Part shown: positions 25,335 to 33,697 of the stretch, piece by piece | Layout of the letters: each line of letters opens with the position of its first letter | How positions within the stretch are numbered: position 1 is the first letter of the stretch | Assembly: GCF_051401765.1 (NCBI RefSeq) | Contig: NC_135064.1 | Span: 27,068,001 to 27,132,000 of the forward strand | Direction of reading: 5' to 3' | From: Calliopsis andreniformis | Taxonomy: Eukaryota; Arthropoda; Insecta; Hymenoptera; Andrenidae | DNA: 64,000 nucleotides | Translations under genes and position numbers: made by a program | Notes under the pieces: generated by a model | Told to the model about the DNA's origin: nothing | The model's database searches: none | The model's input: only the letters and a program-made list of their open reading frames with translations

Positions 25335-26349
25335 TAACAAGACGTTGCGATTTGAGATAAGACGGGCGGTTTGCTTATGCCATGGCTCTCGTTGAGGCTC
25401 TCGCCTAACCCAACAGCTTCATCACGCGCTTGATAAACGAGGCGGCCCTGCCGTTGGGTCGAGAAGCATCTAACCGCTCTTCTATCCAACCCAGGCCAGG
25501 CGTCGGCCAGACAGACCCGGTTGGCGTCGTGCTCGCGCGATGGTCAGTAAAGCACCCGAACCCGAGCACCCAGGGTACATCAGGGAGCAACACCACTGTT
25601 GGCAGCGACGCTGGTTTTCCCTTGGTCCGCAGGATTCAGCCTCCCCACGTTCAACCGAGTACACACGCGATAGCATGCGGTTGCATGTCAGGATGCGCAC
25701 TCGAACGAGTGAATGATGGATCGAACCGAGCCACCATGTACGTAGCCAGAAGTAGCTACCTTCGGAATGGCCATTCTATCGCTATCGTAGCAAAGATAAC
25801 GATACAGGTTGAACCCTCGCCTTCCTCAGCCTACGTCAGCTGGAGATAGAGCATGCCTCGGCGCGAGCGTGTCCTCTTCTAGCTTCTTCCATCCTTTACA
25901 CGTCTCCTCACCTGCCACCTCCTTTCACTTCACCTTCGTGACACCATGTGAGTCGAGAACGCGACGTCCCCGCGACGCGAGCCTGACGGTCGGCATTGTT
26001 ATGGCTAGGGGAATGCTCTTCTTTCTCGTCTCGAGTGAAAATCCATATCGCGCTGACCTACGTACTTGGAACGCCCGAGGTTCCTTCTCCAACTTATCGT
26101 TGCATCGCTCGCGTGGTTCGCGTGGCTTAGGGGGAAGGACGGGCGTCTATTTCACGTCTTATCGCGGCTCCGGAGGCGAAGCAGATTCTACCTCGCCTCT
26201 CTCCGACGGGCCTACCTATTTTCGCTATCCTCGACTCTGCGATCGAATCGTCACCCTTTGAGGACGATTTTCTTTCGCGTGCACTGGGCTGTCCCCCAGT
26301 TTTCTCTCGTCGATTAATAATTAAGAACTCTTCGATGGTCAAACAAGCG
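25335..26349. other. GC-rich, CpG-dense island with overlapping frames
   Basis: The DNA is richer in GC and CpG than its surroundings. + strand frames of 139 codons (25,430-25,849, ATG start) and 150 codons (25,809-26,261) overlap minus-strand frames of 63-72 codons. No domain, signal peptide or membrane span is recognisable in any. A possible reading is a promoter-like or enhancer island or an untranslated first exon. A donor-like CAG/GTGAGG occurs on the minus strand near 25,909, without a matching acceptor. Confidence 0.35.
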
Positions 26350-26381
26350 AACCATAGAACTTCTCAACCATAGAACTTCTC
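26350..26381. repeat. perfect 16-bp tandem duplication
   Basis: AACCATAGAACTTCTC occurs twice head to tail without mismatch. The perfect identity points to a recent slippage event. There is no coding context. Confidence 0.85.
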
Positions 26382-29290
26382 ATCTACTCAATTTTGATAA
26401 ATGTACCTACTTTTTAGTATTTAAAAATACGCCTGACCAATCCTGACCGTATTGTCACCGACGCATTGTCTGATATTCCATAAGGATATTTCTACTAGGT
26501 AGTAATTGCTATCAGACCCCATGGAACGCCGTGTTCTGCAAAGCAATGCATTAACTTTGATAAAAATGCACATCTACGAGTCGGCACAATAAATTTGCAG
26601 CGAATCACGCGAGAAGAATTCAAACATGGAGCGTGCCAACCAGTTATACAATGGGGAAACCCGTTACCGATTTCACTCTGACTCGTTACGAATTTAACCG
26701 TGTAATTAAACGAGCGACGTGGCGTGACGCTATTTTTATAAATACCATACGAACACATTTATTTCATTAGAAAACCAGGTTACTGCGATTCCGCGATTAT
26801 TTTCCGGATCAGTCGTTTCGCGGACCGCAACGGTACGGCCAATTCTGAATCGGGTTTCATTTATGGATTCCAGGTGTTCCAGAATTTATGTCCGCGTAAT
26901 CGAATTAAAAGTCCACCCTCGTAACTATCAGTTCCTGGATATACTTTTATCGAGATGGGATCTGGCTTCCATGAACTGAGAAATGCATATACTTTAGAGG
27001 AATTCTTACCCCTGGATTTTCGAATAACCGAACAGTATAATCTCGAAATTAACGACGTATTTTTCCTGCTCAGAATTCAAAATTGGGATGTTACTTGGAA
27101 CACACTAACATACCAACCTGGATTACACTATGTTAAAGGACTTCATTAACATTCCCTGAGAATATTGCTGTTGTACATCTCATACATACTCCACATATCG
27201 CGTTCTACACATCTCACGATCGTGACAGCAAATGCGACATGAACTTTTCTCTTTTCTAACACATAAATATATCAAGTTCTACCTCTTCTGCAAGATTCAT
27301 GCCTAACTGACTCATGACCATTACCACCTAGCGGGATCTGCACGACTGACTTGCTGTCAGCCACACATGGCAGATATCATTAAATCCTCATGCAGCAAAT
27401 GGAGTTGGTTTCGAAGTAGGTCATATCCATCGAACCACGTCCATTACGCATAGGATTTTCAATAGGTGTTTAAATTGTGGTCTTTGATCCATTGGAAGCA
27501 ACTCGATAGTCAAGATATTACTCCCCTCAGTGTCTATACATAGTTCTACCGCAATAATCACAGTGACGATATAAAAAGCAGCGCAGGGTGATCTCGTATT
27601 CCATACGTGCCTCAGTCCAAAGTGCTAAGGACGAATCCAATCGCAAAACAACCGTGAAGGAATAGAATTCGATGGAGTTTCTCGACCAAGTGACTGTTCG
27701 TAAGCTCAAAGCCATTTCTCTTCGCTCGTAAAAACCGATAATGGGCCGCAAACTCATCAACGTTTGCCGTTCAGTTGAAACTATTACATCGAAACTATTA
27801 CATGTCAGTTCACCCGCGATAAAACAGTCGGCCGTGACACGTTATTGTCGGCCCACGGTGACGGTCGAAATTCGTTGCTTCCAATATAATCGTCTCATTA
27901 ATTTGTCTCCCGTGGCAAATCCGTCTCCGCGTCGCGGTGTCGTATCGCGCGCGTGTCGCGTCGTTACGCGTGAACGCTTCGCGGGAACACGCAATGTGCG
28001 CTCGCTGCTGTCCAATTTTCCTCTTCAGTGTCGACTGAACGGAAAATACATCGGCTTCGCCAAATTAACGATAGATAATCAGAAACTTCGAAAATTGGGA
28101 ATTTTTAATCACTGAAGTATCTGTATTTGGAGGAATAGAGACGCAAAAATGTTTGGATAAGCGAATTTTTGAAGAATAGGAGCTTGGAGGTATTATTCTA
28201 CTATTTCGGTTTTTGTTAATATTACATTTTTGTATCTGATAGCTTACTTCTGTCGGAAATATCAATAAAAGAATGTGAGTGAAAATTTTGTGCCAAAATT
28301 ATTACAATAGAAGCCTTAAAAATTTACTCATGATCTAGAGAACTGATATTTAGTAACTGAAGTTTTTTTTATAACGTGTTGTGTCTATGAAAATCAAGAT
28401 TTTAAGAAGTCTGGCTTCTGTGTATTCAAGATCTGCATTGAAAAGCTAGACGACTCCTAGTCGCTGGCAGCAAACTATAGTCAAAAGTAAATGAAATAGC
28501 TCCTTGAGGGCACTGTAAGAGCTACCGCTACTTCTCCCATCTCTTTGCATAAATCAGCAGACACTCCTTTCGCCTTTGAACCATCAGACAAGCTTAACGC
28601 GACCTAAAAGTAAGAGTCTTGGAGTAATTGACGGTGGGAGAAGTGGCCTTGAACAGACTAATCGATTTCATTCTGACTATGTATATCGTTCGTTCGCTGA
28701 TCGATATCCTACGTGTTGAAGAAAATTTATCCTGTAACCCACATTATTAATCACTTCAAATAATTAAAGCTTCAAAAAGAATTTCCTTCTTTTCAATTAC
28801 CACTGTATTTTAATATTGATCATTTTAGCGACTAGTGAATCAGTGAGTAATACAATCAGCTTGAATAAAAGTGCCTTATTAAAAGATTTTGATAACGGCG
28901 AAACCCTATAAATTTTAACGAAGTTTATAGGCAACCCAATTGAAATGTTTAATCGTATTTTTTCGTAAACGCAAAAGGATTCTCTGTGTATATCATTTAT
29001 CTATTAATATTGTGTCTTTCATTTCCCTCTGATTTTGAGTTCTAATTAACTTTTACAATAAATTGTTATCAAACATTCGGAATTCTGAGTAGTATATCTG
29101 CCAATTTCACGAGCAATTTAATTAGCAGAATAACGTTATACTAACAATGCTGGTGCACCTTTCTAATGAAAGAACTATCTCGTAATTAATTCATAATTAA
29201 CCGTACAATTTGCGTCGATTAACAGACTATTGTAAACACCGTAGCGATTCGCTGACTTGGTTATTCGAGTATAGAATCGTGGGACATTTA
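26382..29290. other. non-coding stretch
   Basis: No gene supported. A 14-bp tandem duplication (GAAACTATTACATC, then the same with a final G) lies at 27,777-27,804. The 124-codon + frame at 27,741-28,115 lies in a CpG-rich patch and has no recognisable domain. Confidence 0.5.
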
Positions 29291-29383
29291 ATGTGTATTG
29301 CCATATTGGCGAATACTTTATTAAACATATCAGGCTCGTTTAGTGATGCGAGCATTCTAACGTCGAATGGATCTGTAACACAG
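29291..29383 (+). CDS. candidate first coding exon, signal-peptide-like
   Basis: An ATG at 29,291 opens a 31-codon frame that ends in phase 0 at a strong 5' splice signal (ACACAG, then GTATGT from 29,384). The first residues (MCIAILANTLLNISGSFS) resemble a short signal peptide: a hydrophobic run, then small residues suited to cleavage. A Ser/Thr/Asn-rich stretch follows. The frame also stays open upstream without an ATG and downstream past the donor, so the exon boundary rests only on the donor. No promoter is visible and no partner exon can be assigned. It may be chance. Confidence 0.15.
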
Positions 29384-31502
29384 GTATGTTACTATATTGC
29401 GCGTGTCACTTCAAATTCGCGAAATGCCACGTCTAAAGTCGCGCCACGAAGCGTTCATAAAACACGTACATTCGCGAGCTATCCCGGGGAAAATTCCACG
29501 GAAGGAAATCATTTCATAACATTTTGTGACTCGTGCCGTCTCATGCAAATACAACTGATCTTTGCAGAATGCGGTTTTCTCAGGAGAACCTTCAGATATC
29601 TGAATTAAAACGAATATGTGAAATTCTTAAGATGTCGGCTGCTTATATTACCTCGATAGTCCCCTTAGTTTTCACATTTTTGGCGATGAAGTGCAACTCT
29701 ACTGGTTTCACTACAGTAATTTTAGTATTATATAGAAATCACATTAGATGATAATGAAAATATATTTCGAGCAGCAGGGAGAGAAGGTGTAAAAGGAACT
29801 GAAACAAACAAAGCAAATGTCAAAATATTAATATTTAAAAATTTGAAAAATCGATTCTTTATATACGATTCTACGTACAAACTCACCGTGAAATTAGATG
29901 CAACATTTGCTCCTGTCAAGCGAAGACACCGTATTAAGAAGCCTTTCCAGGAGCTCCAAGTAACTGTCACTAAAACACACATGCTCCTGCACGCCTTGAA
30001 GCTTCAATTCAGGCTTTTCGAAGTACATAATGCCTAGGACAGCTCGTCAATATCTTCAAACCTATATTGAACGCATAACGCGAACCCTGAAATCAGACGA
30101 ATGTTTAATTTCCTAAACTTCAAACGAAGCTGTATAAACACAGGTCCAATAAGCGCGCTAATGGATCATACTTACACACGGATCCCATATCTCGTAACCT
30201 CGCAGATATTCACATATCAGCGGAGTCTCTTCCTTCCTGTTCGCGATGCCACGTTCGAACCCTCATCGCTTCCTATAGAAACGCAACTGTTATCGCCAAC
30301 TTTTTCTTTCTGCATAGCTATGGATCTCGAGGGAGAGGGATGCCTGGAGGCGTCAGAGCTGTCACTTGCATCGAACATAATTAGAAATGTGCGAAAACTA
30401 GTTTCCGAATGCGTCTGTGTACTGCAGTTAAACACGTGACAGAGAAACACGAGAACGATTCAGCTTGGAGACTTTCCTTTGAAGCCGTCAACCGACAATT
30501 TCGTGTCGGTCTCGGCGTGCGCGTCGGAGTAAAACGATAGTCCGGATCGTCATTATTGGTAGGGGACCAGCAATTTACGGCTTAAGTGTCAATCGCAGGG
30601 CGGATACCAACGCTACAGCTAATTCGCTTTGATTCTTACCCTCTCGCGCGCTCTCGTCCCCCGCTGCTGCCCTAGGCCCTCCGTGTAACGAGCTGGATGC
30701 CGTGAGGTTCGTGGCTGGGAAAGAGCAATTGCAAGAGCCCTTTTCGAGCCACCTCGATTCGTTGATAATGGCTGCACCGTAAAAACGTGGACCATGGAAT
30801 TTCACTCGAAAGTCGAGTCAGTTGTGAAGCATTGTGCCTCTGAATAGAAAATTGAAAACTACTTTGGCCCATCTCTGAACGAATGGAAGGATGTAATATT
30901 TAGTCAAAAAAAAAATGGAATTTCTTTCTTTCTGGAAACTGCGCCCGAGGCATTCGGCTGATTGACGTTGAATGGCGCGCGAGACAAAGCGAAAGGTTTT
31001 AAGATTTAACAGTGTGGCCATTGCGGTGCGTTCGTCAACTTTTTTATTCGATTTTGAAAGGAACTATAGTTTTAAATACATTCTTATAGTCGTATAAGTG
31101 GAATTTTAGTAAATTAATATTTTGCTTCGATCTTGTGTACCGGAATTGCGAATTTGTGTTAACTCGTCCCGAATTTGGCATCCTCTGAAAGAGGCAAATT
31201 TATGTGTTGTCTACAGTGTACTAAATTAAAGAAAACCAGCGTACGCGCAAGGGCCAACACAGTCCAGACAAATTAAGAGCCACTGTAACAATCTAAATTG
31301 AGGTCTGTATCTACAAAGACCTACTTGACACTAACTGTCCAACGGTTCTTCATTAGCCTCGAATTGCGTCCACCTTTTCCACAGTTAAATGTAATTTCGG
31401 AACACCACGCGACATTTAAAATAATGCTAGAAGAATCAACCGATTAAAATCGTCAGAAACAGAATTCTTAAATATTCCCTTCTTCACTATGTATGACACC
31501 GC
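29384..31502. other. non-coding stretch
   Basis: No gene supported. Frames up to 112 codons (30,101-30,439, +) are overlapped on the other strand. A run of ten As lies at 30,906-30,915. A GC-richer patch occurs at about 30,580-30,740. Confidence 0.5.
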
Positions 31503-31611
31503 TTTTCTAATGTATAATTTTGTTTGTTTCAGGTAAGAAACTCTAGTAATTAATATTTCACGGTGGCTGTTCGATAGCCGTCAAACCAGCGAGACCACAT
31601 TCGTTCTAGGA
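31503..31611 (+). promoter_or_regulatory. recursive-splice-like site and exon candidate
   Basis: A branch-point-like TTCTAAT (near 31,505) and a T-rich tract (TTTTGTTTGTTTCAG) end in AG at 31,531-31,532. They are followed at once by the donor-like GTAAGA (31,533-31,538). This juxtaposition is the hallmark of recursive splice (ratchet) sites in long insect introns. At 31,612 a second strong donor (GTAAGTAT) would close a 79-nt exon (31,533-31,611). That is the layout expected if the site is recognised by exon definition before its own donor is used. All three frames of the 79 nt contain stops, so it would not be a coding exon. The orientation suggests a + strand host gene. Junction reads are needed to confirm it. 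Confidence 0.4.
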
Positions 31612-32310
31612 GTAAGTATACAACTTTGATAAAGATTACTGTCAAATTACTAGTCAAGAAATCACCGATTATATAAACGCGAAGTATATTTATACATTTT
31701 AAATGCAGGGTACTTACGTTAGGTCAATCCTCTTCGATTGCACGCACACAGCAATGAGAAAAACACCACATTACATTTCACCTTGTCCGAAACATTCGTT
31801 ATTCACTCTGACACACTCACTCTTTGCTTACGCAGCCTGCTAAGACGCACTCGATCGCAGTTCACTGATAATTTTGAGGAAATCACTTCACGTCATCCAT
31901 GCAGGAACAACCACATCATCATAACACTAATTAGGATGCCCCACAGGTTTATACCAGCGTTTCCATTCCGTGGAGTATCGATTCCCAGGATCGCAGCCTG
32001 TCCGAATCCGTGCCCGTTTCGTTCTCACATTTTCTTCACATTGGTTTCACATTTTCTTCCCCTCGTGCTCACTTTCCCGACGAGACTGAGATGCTGAAAT
32101 ATAGAGAGCTTATTTTCCAAATACTGAGAAACTGAAACATTTAGAAAATTTGTAAAGTCTTACCTCTTCCTGTAGCCCTCTGAAATATTCCAAGTTTCAC
32201 CTGTAAATGTAACTGATAATGCGTGTTAATATTTCGCAGCCATTAGCTCGGTAATTACCGATTTCCCAGGTCTCACCACGAGGAGGTTGCTGCGACTAGA
32301 GACCCATGGA
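31612..32310. other. non-coding stretch
   Basis: No gene supported. The 119-codon + frame at 31,738-32,097 does not begin with ATG and has no recognisable domain. On the minus strand at about 32,164-32,200 an acceptor-like TTTACAG and a donor-like GAG/GTAAGA bracket 37 nt, but the polypyrimidine tract is poor. Confidence 0.45.
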
Positions 32311-32338
32311 GGGAAATCGATGCATAGATCGATTTCCC
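32311..32338. repeat. perfect hairpin, 11-bp arms
   Basis: GGGAAATCGAT and ATCGATTTCCC are perfect reverse complements separated by six bases (GCATAG). This is the most perfect short hairpin noticed in the window. It stands at the left edge of the structured-repeat cluster at 32.3-33.7 kb. It has no T-run after it and no terminator role is claimed. Confidence 0.85.
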
Positions 32339-32393
32339 TTTACAAAATGCGCAAGCCTACCTAATAGTGAATCAAAGAGATGGTTAGAAACAC

Positions 32394-32420
32394 TCCATAT
32401 GGACCATACGGACCATATGG
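32394..32420. repeat. 9-bp unit repeated three times
   Basis: Three adjacent 9-mers of the form TCCATATGG / ACCATACGG / ACCATATGG. The CATATG cores are themselves palindromic. They fall inside a 142-codon + frame (32,380-32,808), giving GPYGPYG, but that frame has no recognised domain. Confidence 0.7.
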
Positions 32421-32827
32421 ATGTTTTCTTCATATCTTTGATCACTGTCTAAAAACCACCAACTTATCATTAGAGAAAAGAGGGAATTTAGACTCTAACG
32501 CGAAACCGCAACCGCAAAATCGGTATTCGATGGTTCAAATCCTACCACCCCGATCGGCTTGCAGGCAGAAAAGGCAAACGGCACCCACACCGGCACACAC
32601 AGTGCCCATTTCTCCCTGCATCCTCACAGGAGCTACCGAAGTAGACCTGCTAACTGGACGGCTGGTTAGGAGAGGCGACCCGCATGAAACCGGAGGGGTT
32701 TCTACCTTCAAGTGCACGAGAAAATGCCATAAGCATAGACCGTACACCATCGAGTACCCGAAATCACCTTTTCCTGTACAGACCGCCGGAGGATGGACTG
32801 AACCATAGGTACCGATCCACGATCGGT
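32421..32827 (+). other. open region of unknown nature, possible retroelement remnant
   Basis: A + strand frame stays open from about 32,380 to 32,808 with Pro/Arg-rich and Thr/Gly-rich composition (for example PTPAHTVPISPC, GRLVRRGDPHETGG), but no family is recognised. A tRNA-like GGTTCAAATCC lies near 32,530 without a foldable cloverleaf. A 7-bp-arm hairpin (ACCGATC, CAC, GATCGGT) ends the segment at 32,811-32,827. Together with two AATAAA hexamers about 200 bp downstream this could be the 3' end of a decayed retroelement. That is speculation. Confidence 0.2.
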
Positions 32828-32937
32828 CACTTGTCTCTATAAACAGAGATAGAGGTGACCTCCTCATCAAAGACAAGGAAAGTTACTTGTTTCTGCCCTC
32901 AGAAACAGAGGTAACCTCCTCGCCAGAGATAAGGAGC
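32828..32937. repeat. 56-bp tandem pair with conserved hairpins
   Basis: Two head-to-tail copies begin at 32,828 and 32,884 and differ at roughly a quarter of positions. Each contains an inverted repeat. Copy 1 has TCTCT, six bases, AGAGA. Copy 2 has TTTCT, six bases, AGAAA. The C-G pair of copy 1 is T-A in copy 2, so the stem is kept by a paired change. Each copy also has the 11-mer GAGGTNACCTC, which is palindromic around N. Confidence 0.75.
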
Positions 32938-33019
32938 ATTCTAGAACAAAGAAAGCTAAGAAAATGATTAGCTGGTAGTTTCACAAGAAGTTTACAAAAG
33001 ACTTAAATCTAAATTCTTA

Positions 33020-33037
33020 AATAAAGTTTTAAATAAA
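33020..33037 (+). promoter_or_regulatory. two polyadenylation hexamers
   Basis: AATAAA occurs at 33,020-33,025 and again at 33,032-33,037. In this setting they could serve as 3'-end signals of a + strand transcript or of an LTR-like element. Two AATAAA in AT-rich DNA can also be chance. Confidence 0.3.
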
Positions 33038-33114
33038 GACGCTTAAAGTCTAACCTTTCGAACAGATGGCTTCTATCTTCTTGATGTCATCTCTTGTTGG
33101 TTGCGATGCCTTCA

Positions 33115-33147
33115 GTCTTCTATCTTCTGTCTTCTGTCTTCTGTCTT
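33115..33147. repeat. TCTTCTG microsatellite-like tract
   Basis: Four to five near-copies of TCTTCTG (first copy TCTTCTA, last incomplete) stand just upstream of the 31-bp array. Confidence 0.75.
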
Positions 33148-33167
33148 GAATTCGATGAAGGAGGAAC

Positions 33168-33470
33168 TGACCAGTGGGAGCTGGTCAAGGGTTAGGGACG
33201 ATCAGTGGGAGCTGATCAAGGGTTAGAGGTGACCAGTGGGAGCTGGTCAAGGGTTAGAGATGACCAGTGGGAGCTGGTCAAGGGCTAAGGGTGACCAGTG
33301 GGAGCTGGTCAAGGGCTAAGGGTGACCAGTGGGAGCTGGCCAAGGGCTAGGGTGACCAGTGGGAGCTGGCCAAGGGTTAAGGATGACCAGTGGGAGCTGG
33401 CCAAGGGTTAAGGATGACCAGTGGGAGCTGGCCAAGGGTTAAGGATGACCAGTGGGACAACTGGTCAGAG
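33168..33470. repeat. 31-bp minisatellite, nine full units plus a partial
   Basis: Units start at 33,168, 33,199, 33,230, 33,261, 33,292, 33,323, 33,353, 33,384 and 33,415. A tenth, altered partial unit starts at 33,446. One unit is 30 bp and the others are 31 bp. Each contains GACCAGTGGGAGCTGGTC or a variant, that is two 6-bp arms around TGGGAG, then AAGGGYTARGGR. Unit 2 has GATCAG and CTGATC, a paired change that keeps the arms complementary. Later units have GACCAG and CTGGCC, which as minus-strand RNA still pair through a G-U wobble. The partial unit has GACCAGT and ACTGGTC around six bases. It is not a CRISPR array, because there are no unique spacers. Confidence 0.9.
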
Positions 33471-33568
33471 GGGGGTGAGTCACTCCACAGACAACGGTCA
33501 AGTCGGAGAAAATCCATCCAACTTGATCGAAGGCTGAGAAGTGACTGACGAACCGAGGGGCTGAAAAA

Positions 33569-33577
33569 TTTGGCGAC
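33569..33577 (+). other. weak primer-binding-site-like motif
   Basis: TTTGGCGAC resembles the sequence that follows the 5' LTR in some insect BEL/Gypsy elements, where TGG begins the tRNA primer site. Only the first few bases match and no second LTR is visible in the window. I record it only as a hint that the repeat cluster may be LTR-derived. Confidence 0.1.
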
Positions 33578-33656
33578 GTCTCTGAGTATGGAGTAGGGGG
33601 GGAATAAGTTGGAATCGTTAGTGGGGGGTTGGGCTTACTGATTGCCAGTTGACTCG

Positions 33657-33697
33657 CCCTCCCAGTCCCGATAAGTCCCCCCAGTCCCGCCAGGCCC
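33657..33697 (-). other. G-quadruplex motif on the minus strand
   Basis: Six C-runs of three or more on the + strand (33,657-59, 33,661-63, 33,667-69, 33,677-82, 33,686-88, 33,695-97) have spacers of 1, 3, 7, 3 and 6 bases. Read on the minus strand this satisfies the usual rule of four G3+ runs with 1-7 base loops, with two runs to spare. It lies 190 bp downstream of the hairpin minisatellite. Folding has to be measured. Confidence 0.7.

Noticed and set aside
32164..32200. Minus-strand 37-nt micro-exon reading VKLGIFQRATGR
   Set aside because: The acceptor tract (GTTACATTTACAG) is weak and the frame is open well beyond both junctions, so the boundaries are not supported.
32525..32560. GGTTCAAATCC, a tRNA T-loop or B-box-like motif
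   Set aside because: The flanking bases do not form a 5-bp T-stem, and no acceptor, D or anticodon arms can be drawn upstream.
33168..33470. CRISPR array
   Set aside because: The whole 31-bp unit repeats with no unique spacers, and the context is eukaryotic.
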